Positions 45,042 through 57,664 of a DNA stretch of 64,000 nucleotides are shown here, piece by piece. The position numbers and the translations under genes are program-made. Every line of letters starts with the position of its first letter. The first letter of the stretch is position 1. Origin of the DNA: Daphnia carinata (lineage: Eukaryota; Arthropoda; Branchiopoda; Diplostraca; Daphniidae); the NCBI RefSeq assembly GCF_022539665.2, contig NC_081336.1, forward strand, positions 4,728,221-4,792,220. Reading direction: 5' to 3'. Under the pieces are notes generated by a model. It made no database searches, was not told the origin of the DNA, and saw nothing but the letters and a program-made list of their open reading frames with translations.

Positions 45042-46500
45042 TTATTGGGTTTTGTTGATTTCTTTTCCAATTTTGTACGAAATAATTTTTTCCCAGTCGA
45101 CTTTGCTTCGCGTGATAGGTAATTGACGACGAAGAGCTTTGAAGGTAGTATCAGACATAGTCTGATAGTTTTCATTGATCGCTAATTGATACTCGGACTC
45201 GGATTCTTCGATCAACCGAACCATCTCTTTGGCGGTCTCTACTTCATTCTTTGTAAGCACAAACGAAGTAACAATTTAGTTTTTATTATTTATATATATA
45301 TATTTTTTTTTTTTTAAATTAAAACATAGCAGAATTTTGACTTACCGAACACGTGAGTGAATGTTTAACATTCTTAGAACAGACAAGCTGGACATTGCCA
45401 TCTTCATAATAATGAACCTAATATAAAAAAGTAAGGAGGGGAATTAAGGCAGGAAGCAAAAAGATGGGACATATGGTACCTGAACCCTTAGAGTTCCTTG
45501 CAACTCTCCAGTTCCACCAGTCAAAGTTGCACACCACTGAGACCTCCAACGACCATTCCTAAAAACATTTTACAACATAATTATTTTTTACATGTTTAGT
45601 AATTTTCATATAGAACTGCACCAATAGTTCTTTGGTTGAAATTGATGATCCTCAATGCACGCAACAAGAGATACACTATCATTTCTACTTTGACCAAACA
45701 CAGCACAAACACCATGCTTGTAATGGTTTGCTGTGTACTCAGTAAACTGGGATTCTAGTGCATCTCTCCACGATTCTACCGCAGCATCAGATTCCCATGC
45801 CTAGAAACAAAGTCATTGGTTTACATAACAAATATGTAATTAGAGCTGAAATACCTGAAGATCGGAAGCTTCCTTTCTCAAATGATCATACTTGAAAGAC
45901 TGTTTTGATCGAGGATCAAAAAATCTCCCCCCTCCAACATCATTGTGCTCTGTCACCAGTGATGGAATACTGGAATTTGGAAGTTTTACAGGAGTGAGCT
46001 GATCTTTATTATACAAGGCAAAGGCACCCGCAACTCCTTCTTTGAGGAGGGTATCATTATTTAACAGCACACGGACATCTAAAATAATGTTGGATAACGT
46101 TTGAATCAACAGATAGTCTCAACACCTCAAACCTGTAAACACTTCATTGAATTCCCCAGGAGGAGCATGCCGTATGAAATCCGACGCAATACGAACCTAA
46201 GAAAATTAAGAAAATAAATATTTATCAATAACAGTTTGTGCTAAGGATAATTAAAAAGAGATCAAACAAATGGCGAAACCGGATTGCGAAACACCGGTCA
46301 GACCCCTCCCACTTGTCAAAACGAGCGTTTCTATACATTGGAGAGTAGCGAAAATAACACTTAAAAATACTGGAACAAACACACGAAAAGTTATCACCTA
46401 TTTAATACTCTTTTCCTTTGGAACATGAATATCACGATTAAACCGAATGAAACTCACAGCTTACCTTTTCTTGATCAGATATTTGATCGTCAGGCGCCAT
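45042..46500 (-). CDS. cpa: F-actin-capping protein subunit alpha
   Basis: Alpha subunit of the heterodimer that caps barbed ends of actin filaments. Seven coding exons on the minus strand, 46500-46465, 46196-46133, 46078-45855, 45800-45622, 45558-45480, 45417-45346 and 45248-45042, join to 286 residues, the usual length for CapZ alpha. Family blocks are clear: [72 protein letters not shown], and the C-terminal [18 protein letters not shown] with [10 protein letters not shown], the tentacle region that contacts actin. The start ATG ([12 protein letters not shown]) is the family start. All introns are GT-AG. No breaks or unusual residues were seen. Confidence 0.98.
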
Positions 46501-47424
46501 TTTAGTTAGACAAGGGGGATATCACGATATGTATACAGTGAGGTGTTCACTCGTATCTCGAGGACAGGCTCTCTTTGACAATTCTTCTGTTATTTACCTA
46601 AACTTAAGAATAACTTGAACTAATAGGGCTTTTAAAATGAGCTATGAGTGGACTAACTCTTCCGTTTCATAAATATAGGGTTTCACAAGGTATTTGCTTT
46701 AAGTACAGACAGGGGCGAGTCAAGTTCGTTAGCGCACGCCATCTCTTCAGAGACACGGAAAATTTGGATTCCCAGCGTTCAATTTAAATTGTTGAACTTT
46801 GTTCGTTTTTCAACCTCTAGATAGCTCACGACTGCACCGTTTTCCTGCACTGCATGGTTGTCGGTAACTAATAAACGTTTAGCCGTAAAATTGTGTAAAT
46901 TTTTTTTTCAACGTGTGAGCGCATTTTGCCCTTCGCCAGTGGGCCAGCCATGAAAAAGCTAATGTGATTTCCAACAATATTCGAATTTTTCCTTTTCATT
47001 CATCAAAAACATATCAATGTAATCCTGAATCATATTTTCTAGAAAGGGTCGTGTATACTTTTTTTTAGCGGAAGCATAAAGTATTCAATACTATAAAACG
47101 GGGCATAATTAGGAAAAAGGGGAGAGGAGTGTTAGAACTTTGTTATATTTTAGTAAAATTAAACTGCATTATGTGTGTATAAAATAACTATTCGATGAAT
47201 GAATTTAACAATGAAGGTTATTTAAGTACAAAAAAAAAATACCAGCGAGAGAAGAAAATCGAGAAGCTTATCGGCAATATGATGGGAATTTGTCACAGTA
47301 TACTGTATTCCTCAACCGGCAAAAATCATCCACATAGCCTGAAATACAAGAACATGAACAAATTATACCGGACATTTCAAAACCTGTCTCCTAATAGCGT
47401 GACGGCATGTTTTAGAACATGGTC
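46501..47424. other. Upstream region of capping protein alpha
   Basis: Should hold the promoter and 5' leader of the capping protein alpha gene on the minus strand. A plus-strand frame at 47195-47461 is lysine-rich and overlaps the better-supported minus-strand frame, so it is not called. No other feature recognised. Confidence 0.5.
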
Positions 47425-47682
47425 TCAAACCAAAACCATTTTAGTTTTCGTGTACAGATAATAACGTGCTGCAATTCCAAGTCCCATCAGGTGTAAGAAA
47501 ACAATTGGAAGGTACGCGACATAATTGATTTTGATGGCAACACCATTCTTCAGTTGTTCTTGAGATAGTCCCTTCCATTGTGTGATTTGTTCAATTCCAC
47601 CTCCATCTAGGCTCTCATACTTGTTCTCTGCCTTGTTTCTTTTCAAGTTCGCACAATTACGTTGAATTCCTTCTGTTATGCT
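47425..47682 (-). CDS. Possible small single-pass membrane protein, 3' exon
   Basis: Minus-strand frame open from about 47682 to TGA 47425-47427. It reads a charged N-terminal part (NKAENKYESLDGGGIEQITQ), a hydrophilic linker, then one hydrophobic helix (YVAYLPIVFLHLMGLGIAAR) and a short basic end. The layout is that of a tail-anchored or type III small membrane protein. There is no usable ATG in frame before the helix; an acceptor-like AACAG lies at the start of the frame, so a first exon is expected. A second short frame of 42 codons (47785-47657, MIHCAVKEKKSKIYKYPQRL) begins upstream in another phase and overlaps it. I do not recognise either. Confidence 0.4.
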   Translation of the reverse strand, partial: SITEGIQRNCANLKRNKAENKYESLDGGGIEQITQWKGLSQEQLKNGVAIKINYVAYLPIVFLHLMGLGIAARYYLYTKTKMVLV

Positions 47683-48098
47683 TTATCTCAGTTTTTTTCT
47701 GTTGCGTTGTAAGAATAAAGTCGTCCAATCTTTGTGGATACTTATAGATTTTGGATTTCTTTTCTTTCACAGCACAGTGTATCATATTTCAAGTACCAAA
47801 TAAAGTACGACGCAAATGTGTTTCAATAAATAAAATCGTAAGAAGAATATTATGCGTAAAACGAAATCAAAAAGTGGTACATTTGAGCTGTACAAAATTA
47901 TCTACAAACAGAGTTCATACATAATAAACGAAGTATTTAAATCATAGCTCACTTAGATCTTCATATATAGACAATGGACAAATCATTGGACATTGGGATA
48001 ATAACTCTCCATGAGTATTTGGCAGGAAATCGCATTCAAAAACTGAATCTACGTTCTAGTTCTGACACAAAAATAAGCATCTTCGTTTCGTGAGATAA
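47683..48098. other. Spacer below the TIKI gene
   Basis: AT-rich DNA between the TIKI stop codon and the small membrane-protein frame, both on the minus strand. It must contain the TIKI 3' untranslated region. The 42-codon frame at 47785-47657 lies at one edge. No other feature. Confidence 0.5.
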
Positions 48099-50549
48099 TC
48101 AGGCTCTAGTATAGGAGAACATTATCGTTACAAACAAGGGAATCCATAAAGCTTGGCAAAGGGAGTCTGAAGTGGCTCGGTTCGGTCGCAGCCCATACCA
48201 GACGCGTAAGGAATCGTCCGTCTGAGTGGAAGATGGTTCTGACGGCTGCAAACTTCTATCGTAAAAAGTGCAAGGAAAAAAACGAAATTACTCAAGGTAT
48301 ACGTGACACTTGCTCAGCTTGTACATATAAGCATGGCTTTCTACGTAAAGCAAACACATTCTACCGCAATTGGGAGAACGATGTTTTAAGACACTGTTGG
48401 TGACGTTACATGCAAATGAATAAAAGTTTCGTTTAAAAACAAAAAATCACAATACCTAATGTAAGAATGTCCTCCGTTTTCCAAGCGGATCCACAAGTCA
48501 TTGAAATTTCTATATTTTATCGCTAGGTCTTGATTAGTTGCTTCTCTAGCTGCGGCTGCTAACAAATTAGGGCTAGTCCTTAGTAGTGTAGGGGGTCGAA
48601 ATGTCGTCTTTTTTAATGAATCTTCAGGTGGCGTACGAGGGGCGTTTGTCGCAGTTCGGGTAATTATTCGAGTCTCTAACACGTTGCGTGAAAGCTCTTC
48701 GTCTTGGTTGTCCAGCGTATTTGATTTGACGTGTGTCGAAAAATCGCGAAGGCTGCTCGGTTCTGGTACTAGTGATGGGCGTGGTTTGCTTTGCTTTTTC
48801 CGATGCCTTGAATGACCACCGAAGAACAATTATTAAAAAAAAAAAAAGGAAAGAAAAAACCACAATCTAAACATAACCACCTCAGCGGATATACACAAGC
48901 GATTTTTCAAACATACAAGCTGACTGGTAAAATAAACATTTCTTAAACAAGAACTTTGCTGCCGTGCGACGGACAAAAATAAACAGGCCCCACACACAAC
49001 TCGACAAAAACGAAAACTTCCTGCGGAGAAAACATTCAACAGACTAAAAGTAACCTTCCACGGTGGTCATCGTTTCCGGACGGCAAGCTTTGTTTTCGCA
49101 ATAGAACTGTTTGGTTTCAAACATTTATAGACCGTATCGAGACGAAATTACTACAGTCTATAGCATTGCAATATTTGCGGTATGACAGATGAAGAAAAAA
49201 TAAATAAAGGGTCCAGTTTTCAATATAAAACACTAAGCTCTTAATTTCGTTTAAGTATTGAAAAAACCAACGCGAAAACTTTGGATAAAATGGCAAAATA
49301 TCAAATAAAGTTACCTTAAAATTTTATGATCAGATGTGAGCTGCTCGACGGTATAACCACCACTTTGAACAACGTCTAGGACAGTGTAGTTGCCTAAAAA
49401 ATGCCCTGTTTACAGACAAAGAGATTGAAAACATCGAGTACAGGCAAGTCAAAAATTTTGTCTTAAATGCTTTACCTGCACCGAAGGCAAAGAAGAAACT
49501 CTTGTCAGGATGGGCAGCAAGCAGTTCCAGTACTCGCTGACCCATTCTACGATTACGTTTGAATATAAGCTCTTGGCGGAAGTATTCATCAATTTTCTTC
49601 GCCATTACTTGTTCGTAAGGTGCCAGGGTTACATTGGTCATCGACGGAACCTATAAGTTTTTAATTTACTGAATGCAGCCATTCACTTGGGTTACTTTAA
49701 GTATAATTACCTGAGCCGTATCATGGCTAAATATAACCGCGTTAAGATCACCGCAGTTGTAATGCTTGATTAAATCATCTGTGGTATAGGGCACCGAATG
49801 ATCACCTGCCCTTAGAGATTCTTGGTGATGAAGCGTCTGATTCAGCGCAAACACAACCTGACACATTATAATAATATTTTTAAAAATGCATTTTCACATT
49901 TTCAACAAGAAAAAAAAATATAAATAACAACCTGTGAAAAATTGAGTCCGTTTAAAGGAACACATTGCTCTTCAACGCGCTCGACAGCTCCCATCCGTTT
50001 GTTACGTCTCTCCGCTTCTTGAGCCAAATACAAATCCAAAACGGGAATGCCACGCGATTTAATATCACTCTCTGTCAACGAGTTGACCATTAGCATGACC
50101 CAAATGGGTCTTTTCCGCTCCCAGTTGCCAGTGATAGCGCTGAAGAGGTAGTCGGCGTAGAGTCCTCTTCCTCGCTGATCTGAACTCATCCACGATGGCA
50201 TTACAGCTTTTACGTAATCTAAATGGCGTTTAAGCCGGGCAAATAAATCGGCTGGCAAGACGTCGCCTAAACTTTGACCCACCTTTAAATGAAAACAAGA
50301 ATCATTAAATCGAATGCTATGAGTTAAAAACCAGAATTTCTGAAGGTCTACCGGTAACAGTTGGCAGCTGGTAAGTGCGCTGATGGTGTTTGGATCGGTC
50401 AAATCAAGTTCAAAGAAAACTGCGTCCGAAGCGTCAAATGCTCTTTTGACATTCTCAGGCACGTAGTCCCAGACACGGGAATACGGTACGTGAATTGTAC
50501 CGAAGAAATACGACGGCGGTTCGGCCGCAATTCGCCATAGAAAGAAGTG
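48099..50549 (-). CDS. TRABD2: TIKI-type metalloprotease (TRABD2 family), lacking first exon(s)
   Basis: TIKI proteins are membrane-bound metalloproteases that cut the N-terminus of Wnts and dampen signalling. Seven exons on the minus strand, 50549-50352, 50282-49932, 49857-49711, 49650-49476, 49405-49315, 48806-48456 and 48255-48099, give 489 residues. Both catalytic GxxH motifs are present: GTIH in [20 protein letters not shown] and GAGH in [13 protein letters not shown], the second split by an intron. Other blocks: [56 protein letters not shown] and [14 protein letters not shown] Ser/Pro-rich stalk, FNDLWIRL and a final hydrophobic segment ([14 protein letters not shown]) follow, as in type I family members. 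The exon before 50549 must encode the signal peptide; an in-frame TAG just upstream of the acceptor shows the exon cannot extend. The 69-base intron at 50351-50283 is open in frame. Confidence 0.94.
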
Positions 50550-53500
50550 CTACGTCCGTTCTGGTTAAACAAACACAAACGAAAGTGAGTACGATTAACA
50601 AAATTAGCTGAGCAATACGTTAACACCAAGTCATAAATCACCTGCGTGACTGACTTTAACAACAAATCTTACAAGAAAAAGAAAAGCTGCCGCTTTTCCT
50701 GGCACAAAACATATCCCAAATCATCATATCATTACTTGTTTTCTTTCCCCCTTTTTTTTGTCTTTCTCAGCATGTAAATTTTCTCATTTCTTTGGTATGT
50801 TCAGAAAGTCGCATAGATTTAATATATCATCGAAATAACGCAAGAGACGTGGTAAGTCTAGCATTCATCGCAGCACATAGCATTCGACTTTTCAGCTACG
50901 TACAGCTGCCTGTATCTGTTTTCATTTCTCAACGGCCAAATATTTCTTTGTTGAAGTTATTATATTCCACCGTCATAACAAAAACATTGTTTCCCTAGCC
51001 TTAAAAAGGAGGGAGACGGGGGGTTGGGTTTTCCACTTTCTTTTGTATGCAAGCCAAGAGAAACAGTACCTTCTACTGTTTCTCACCAAAGATATTTCCG
51101 TTCATCTTACCTAAAGGATATCAAAATTCCAATTTAAGACGAGTTGAGAGATGCATCAAAAATACTTTAAGACAGTTGGCCGTGTCCGATTCCGAATAGT
51201 AATTGAAAATGAGATAGTGGGTCGTCGTCATTCGTTATAAGCAATGCAAAAATATGCGAGCTGAGAGGCACAAAAATGAATGGTCGATTTCAGACTACAT
51301 AAAATAATTGCAAGATTTCTCCTTGGCAAGCCTCTTATATAACAACAATGTTAGTCAACCCAATCATCACTCTATGTTCGAAGAAAAAAAAACTGAAAGT
51401 AAAGAAAGCTCATGCACACCTTGCGTAGCAAGGTTCTCTAATTGCCAAGCACACTCAAACAATTTTATCTCTATTGCTAATAAAATTACGGGTATGATAA
51501 CTGCTACAAAAATTTTTTTTTTTTTTGCCTGCTACCCAAGTGATCAGGGGCATGACTTTTGGTGAAGGGCAGACAAACAGCTGTGACCCGTTTCACATTA
51601 AAGTTGGCTTAAAGGTGAAAGCGCACAGGCAACACCATATACGGATCCAACGACAAGACTCGTATGATCACAGCAAGGGGAGAGGAGAGGGGAGTCAACC
51701 ATTTCCGGAAAGAGGGAACTGTGAAAAAAAATCTATCCGTGGGTTTCTCAAAGCCCTTTATGGAGTTTTTTTTTTCTTTCTTCTTTTTCTCAATGAAGAG
51801 CACACTAGACACTCTCACAATGTTTGAGTCGAAAACCATTGATCTGCATTTAATTCAAATGCAAATAAGCAGAAATGGTAACTGGTGCAAAGCCAGTTCA
51901 AACGACAATCGTCCATTCCACTCGTTAACGCACGATAGCGAATGCGAGCCTTTTAAGGGCGTCCATGTTTAGAGAAGAAACGATACAATTTCCAAATATG
52001 CAGCGAAAATATCATCTATTAATTTCGGCCAAGGCATGTGATGCTTAACGTGTCGACTTCAAAGTGGAATGCAACTTGCAGCTTGTTTTTATTGATTAAA
52101 CATACCCCTAAAGCCAATCTTGCTTTCAACAACGCCAGGAAATTAGTCCTGCCATAAATGCATTTCTTTTCCACTGAAGAACCGGTCCCGTTTCTTGAGA
52201 ATCCCACCGTTTTGGCTCTGTCTCTTTCTCTCTATGCATATGCATAAAGAAATAAAATGCAAGGATGGAAACAAAAGTTGGGTGGTACGAATGAATACAA
52301 CTAGCGCGTGGGACGCTAGAGGAGCGTATAGAATTTTGTTCGAAATTTGAGCCGAACCATCGTTTGCGTACCGTGCGTTTCAGTGAACTGGGCACGCGCA
52401 ATACGTTCAACATGGCCGCCAATAGTTTGGTGTGAATTGTAGGCGGGAAAAATGTCTAATAATTCCAAGTGTCACCCACAACACACGTATGTGTAGTCTT
52501 TGCGTCGGACAGGTTTTCTTTCTTTTCTTTCTCTCTTCTTTTTTTTCCAATCTAGTGTTTCATGTCTGTTCGTTTAGAGCTTCATTGGACAACGGATTAG
52601 AATAAAACAAAGACCTCGTCGCGCCCTCAAGAACAAACGTGCTATCGAATAGACTTACGTCGGGTTTGCTGCAAGATTCCGGGCGCTTGTGTCGCCTCCC
52701 TTCTGCCGTATCAATCCACTATACCACAAAGGCACAAAAACAAAAAGGAAAAAAAAAATCGACGTATTTAAAAATTAGGGATGAACAATTGGCAATTAAT
52801 CTGCCAATTAGGTGATTGACGTGACTTTTATACCACTAATGCGAATAAAAGGAGAAGACATTGCAGGAGAATAGTTTGAGAGACGATTGCTCGGCGAGAA
52901 ATAAGCCTGGGCCGAAGCGGTTGGCGAGCTGCGTCAACTCGACGAGATACATGATGGGCCATAATAAAGGTTCATAATCGGCGCGAGGACACCTTGCTGA
53001 AATAAGAGAGCGGTGATCGCGGGATGCTCATGGTAGCACGACCTGCGGGCGTCTTTTCGATATTCACAACACGCGCCCAACATGGCGAGATTCACCAGCC
53101 GACACGAGACCGCCGACAGCAGCAACACCGACGAGCAGGAACAAGCATCATACACGAGAGACAGTCAAGACAACACTAGTCGGCCACGGCAACTTCTAAA
53201 ACATCTAACGGGCAGATCGAGGCGCGCGCCTACGGCTCACACAGTCACAGTCTTACGCATCTGGCGGCAAAGCCGTTTACTACATGAAATTCATGGCATT
53301 CTTTCGGTTAATACAGTAAAAAAAAATTCCTCCTTCTCCCCCCCCTTTTCTTGTTATTTTCTCCTATTATTTTGATGACCAAATCCGTGGTCCATCCGCG
53401 AATTAGGAACATAATATTCGATTGGCAAATCTTTATAAAACTTGTGTCTTCTTTCTGGGAACCTTCAAAGATGGTATGGCTCTCAAGAGAAGTGGAAAGA

Positions 53501-55763
53501 AAACAAAAGAAGGAATTATGAACTTTCTCTATACATTCTCTAGGGGAGAACCTGGGACATAGAAAAAGCTTTACAGTACCCAGTAAATCTATTGACTGGG
53601 CGTTAAAAGTCGACCTTTTTTCGGAGGCCTAGCTCCCTCAACGTTTCTCCTCTCCCCTTTGCATCTGTCTCCCCCTTCACTAAATCAGACCCACGGACAG
53701 CTTCAGAAACGAGGGAGGCCCCCTTTGCGTTCGTCTCCCCCTGTTTCATTTCGTTTCATTTACATTCTTCAACCGAAAATCCCCGTTACTGTACTCAAGC
53801 CATTATATTTTTTTTTTCTCTTCTTCTCTTTTTTTTCTTTTTTTCTTTCCAAAGGAGCTTAGCTTTATTCACCCTTCCATACATGCTCGGCGACCTAGTC
53901 AAAGTCGATTCTAGGAAAATTCCTGAAACTTTCCACAAGACAATTTTCTAGCTCTATAAAAGGTGTTCTAAAGAAGACTGTTGAGCGAACGCCCTATTCA
54001 CGAATTTAATGGTCCCCTTTTTTTTCCTACTTCAAGTCAAACTACGGTGCCCTTTACCAACGACTTGATAGCTTAAATGTCAATCCTATCTATTGCAATT
54101 CAGAAATGGCGGAATAAACTACGTACATTTTTCTTTTTATAGAAGCACTTACTGGTTAATGGGAATGACGACTCGCCTTTTACCCGAGAACCATGTCGTT
54201 AAAGGTAACTGTAGTGGTTTCCTTTATCCGATCACCCGATTCAGTCATCCCAAAGTTGTTCACTGAATTCTTTTCACCTTGGCTGTGTCTGGCAACGCTG
54301 TAGGTAACTAGACGTAGCTTTCAAGGTGAATGTGAGGGACAGAAATCTGTGGGAATACCTAACTAGGCCCTAAGCAGTATCGAAGCAAACCACGTTATAC
54401 TCTTGAAATTAATCAACTATTAAAGCTCAGCTTCCCATTTTGACTCTGGAGCGAACAACATTGCTGAAGATGACAGCATAACTTGTTAATTTTCCATTTC
54501 TTCACATTGGTAGCTAACGACATTGGAAAAGCACCCTTCATGTTATTTCGTGTTTCCAAGTGAAAAACTAAACAACGAACAAGGGCCTATAGTTCAAGGT
54601 GGGTGGAGGCAAATGAAAGAGAGAGCGAGTAAGGAGCAGATAAAAACGATGAAGACGTGCAGATGAACTGGTGAAGGCCGAAGCCAGCGGCTGGCTCGGG
54701 GCATCGTCTGCTGGCTGACAAGATTTAATACAGAAGAGAAAATGCAATACTAATTGCATCTCTTGGGAATGTCTCGAAAATTATCTATCAGTTTATGTCA
54801 ACGACAGACATTTAAAATTCTTACTGCAATACATTTGTGGTTTCTTTTTTGTTTAGTACATTTGTGCAATTGTATCTGACCCGCTTTTTCTCTCTTTGCT
54901 GTTATCAAACATACGATCTTTCAAAGCAAATAAAATAGCTTTTAAAAAATGTTTGACCAGTAATGGAAGTAATACGTTTACTTTATTTAAAGCTGGAAAC
55001 TTGTTGAATATGTATGGGAATAGGGCGGTGGAAGTTCGCGAGCACTGGTACCGAACTGAGTGTTGCACCGGACGAATGGTTTTCTATATTAGGACCACTA
55101 GGCTACACAACAACTATATATCGTAATGTTTTGGCTTCATACGCATGACGTCTGTGCTGGAAAGCAAATCTGTCGTTGTTAACCAAACTATTGGGTAGAA
55201 TTGAAACGGAATAATGTGCGGCGTCAGTTTGGAAATTTCAAGTACGGCCGTACAACACTAAAATTTTCTCGGCGAGATTCAGAATCATGAGATATAAGCA
55301 AATTTCGCAGAAGAAATTTTTAATGTTCAACTAAATTAACTGCTGTTGCCTGAATATTCAGTTAAGCTGTTGGCAAGCACAATCGTGTTTTTGTGATAAT
55401 AAACACATCGTACTTCAAGCTAAGGGTAGAAAAGACGGTTCAATTTTGTAAAAGCTTCATCATATTCATTATTTACGTAAAAGACGCCTTAAATCAGACT
55501 AGATACGAACGCGCAGAGGTCGTAGATAGTCAAGTATGTGCTACCCATACTTAAAAATATAAAATTGACTTCTTTTTTTCACTTAACGATGTATTTCTCC
55601 GACATTAATTGTTCGGGTGTGAGTTAGCAAAATACAAATTTGACAGAAAAAACGCGAACAACAAGGTATGAGTTATGTGCTTTTCTGCCTCTGTCACGAC
55701 CGCAAGTGGCGCGAAAATGAAAACCTGACGATATTTGGAAAAAAACCATCTGACAATAAGGAT
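50550..55763. other. Upstream region of TIKI and flank of LSm4
   Basis: No further TIKI exon could be assigned. A distinctly GC-richer island at about 52850-53290 (with GGCGCGCGCC-like sequence near 53220) stands out from the AT-rich surroundings and is the best promoter candidate. Frames on both strands there (52934-53155 -, 53082-53375 +) are by-products of the composition or belong to an unrecognised first exon. A T/C-rich block lies at 53800-53850. Nothing else recognised. Confidence 0.4.
52850..53290. promoter_or_regulatory. GC-rich island, candidate promoter
   Basis: Base composition changes sharply from AT-rich to GC-rich with many CpG steps over about 440 bases, between the TIKI gene and LSm4. 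This fits a transcription start region for TIKI, whose 5' exon is missing, or for an unseen plus-strand gene. No TATA box or initiator was assigned. Confidence 0.3.
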
Positions 55764-56902
55764 TTACTTTCCACGGGGTTTGTTGGTACCGCCTCCACCT
55801 CCTCGTCCCGACGGTGCACCTCGACCTCTAGATGCTCCAAAAGAACCTGACAATGAACAACAATGCAACACGTATAATACGATTCTTCCTATAAAATCAC
55901 ATTATTGTTATTGCTTCGACTTTAATGAGAGGGTAAATAATTAATATTTTGGCCCACTGGGCTAGCATTTCCCATGCTCCTACTAAAACAAACGACGAAA
56001 AAAACGAGGCATAATACGACGATTTGTGGTTGATTATATAAAATCTGATTCGACGCTTCTCTTACGTAAAGCATTGTCGTAGTGACATACATGAAATAGA
56101 AATTAATGTTCAATAATTGCAATAATTTCTTTTTCAGATTCTTGACATGATGGTGTCCAACTTACATTTACTTCATATGTGTAAATAATAGTTTTAATTC
56201 CTAGGAAGTGTAAAGTACAATTCTAGTATTTTCTAATCTTGAATCATAATTACTTGGCTGGTATTGACCCACCAACTATACTATGAACTAATAACAAGTA
56301 TACTAAAGAATCCAATACCTCTATTACCACCTCTGCCTCTTTGGGCTCCACCTCTACCCTTGCCATCACTGCGACCACGACCCTTGGCCACAACTTCTTC
56401 CTTCACCATATCAATAACTTCATCTGGAATGCGCAGGTACTTAATAGTACTACCTCTTATATAGCACTCTGGCATTCTCCAGAACCTGTCACCATCCTAA
56501 TAATTATACACAATAGAATTAGATGTTGTTATTTTAAAATGAGCCTAAAAGTAATGAATAAACAGTATTTCAAATGTATCTACAATTGGGGAAAAGATAA
56601 ACAAACGGAAGTTGGACGGAAAGGCATATACCTTGGATGTGCAAATGACTTCTCGTAAATTGATGTTCATCCAGTTATCACAGCTCACTAAGTGACCATT
56701 GTAAGTTTCTCCATTTTTCAATTCTACTAACTATATTTTTATCTACGAATTAAGGAAATGACAGAAGTATTAATTTTTAATTTGTTTACCATGGGGTGAT
56801 TCTGCGCCGTACGCAATAACGACAGGGGTAACTGAAAGAAAATTTCAAGATATTTAATGAAACGCCCTTGATAATCCGTAAAAGAAAATATTTCAATACC
56901 AT
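55764..56902 (-). CDS. LSM4: U6 snRNA-associated Sm-like protein LSm4
   Basis: Subunit of the LSm2-8 ring that binds the U6 snRNA 3' end in the spliceosome and of the LSm1-7 ring in mRNA decay. Five coding exons on the minus strand, 56902-56900, 56831-56790, 56730-56632, 56496-56319 and 55846-55764, give 134 residues. The first exon contributes only the ATG (followed by GTATTG). The second gives [14 protein letters not shown], matching the family start. Sm motif 1 is in [20 protein letters not shown] with NINLREV; Sm motif 2 is in [15 protein letters not shown]. Then [16 protein letters not shown] leads into an Arg-Gly-rich tail ending in KPRGK, as in other animal LSm4, where arginines are methylated. 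No breaks seen. Confidence 0.97.
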
Positions 56903-57106
56903 GATTCACTTTTTGTTTTGCCGGGTGGTAAAACTATTACTCTAAGATATCAGTACGTTAAACGTGAAAAACTTTTCACATGCAACGAAAAATGCCGTCT
57001 GCTTGCCTTTGTAAAAATAAGAACCTTAGGCCTTTAGCGTTCGTATTGGCTTTGGCAGTGTAGACACGTTGGTTTTGCAGCGGCTGTTACGCACTAGTAC
57101 ATGCGG

Positions 57107-57114
57107 GACACGAG
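57107..57114. repeat. Target-site duplication, left copy
   Basis: GACACGAG, 8 bases, directly left of the 57115-57664 element and identical to 57665-57672. Confidence 0.9.
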
Positions 57115-57664
57115 TAGGGCTCGGCCCCGCGACGATCGGGCACGATTTTTGCCGACCCGCGCGTTTTTTTTTTTAAAGGACAAACCGGTGCGGTTCGGTT
57201 TTGCTGTTTTTTTCACACAGATTGAACCGCGGTTTGACGGTTTGTACCCGCAGTTCGTACTCGCGGCGTAAACTGCGGTTTTGCAGCTTTGCACCGCGGT
57301 TTTACAGTTTGCACCGCGGATTTGCGGTTTGCATAGGCCAATTCATCAGTAACAGATTTTGTCGCTAGATGGCGGAAAGATCGACCAATTTTCGATCGCG
57401 ATGCTTACAAGTCTGATCGGAAATTTGATTTATAACAAGTTGCTGACCGCCATTACGCCCACAACAATTAGTGATAATTACTTGATTTGGAATTTCAGCA
57501 AAATTGAAAAAAATTTTTAATGGCGGTTCAAACCGGTTTTGCCCAGTTGCAAACCGAAAACCAAACCGCAGTAAAAAATGGCCAAACCGAACCGACGGTT
57601 TGACGATTTTTAAATGAAAAATCGCGGTTTTGCCCCGATCAAAGACGATCGGGGTCGAGCCCTA
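57115..57664. mobile_element. Non-autonomous hAT element (MITE), 550 bp
   Basis: Flanked by perfect 8-bp direct repeats GACACGAG (57107-57114 and 57665-57672). The left end reads TAGGGCTCGGCCCCG, the right end in reverse complement TAGGGCTCGACCCCG, 14 of 15 identical. An 8-bp target-site duplication with TAGGG-type inverted ends is the signature of the hAT superfamily. There is no transposase frame. The interior contains diverged short repeats built on ACCGCGGTTT and TTTGCGGTTTG (about 57180-57330), and the opposite arm (57525-57640) carries the complementary AAACCG/CGGTTTG motif, so much of the element could fold back. The perfect duplication suggests a fairly recent insertion. It was probably moved by a hAT transposase elsewhere in the genome. 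Confidence 0.88.

Noticed and set aside
48624-49039. Minus-strand frames at 48624-48863 and 48833-49039
   Set aside because: The first is a shifted frame of the TIKI exon 48806-48456; the second lies in a TIKI intron and shows no acceptor in phase.
52934-53155. Minus-strand frame with a hydrophobic start, considered as the missing TIKI signal-peptide exon
   Set aside because: No suitable donor in the needed phase was found and the sequence does not resemble the region before the conserved FLWRI start; the composition reflects the GC-rich island.
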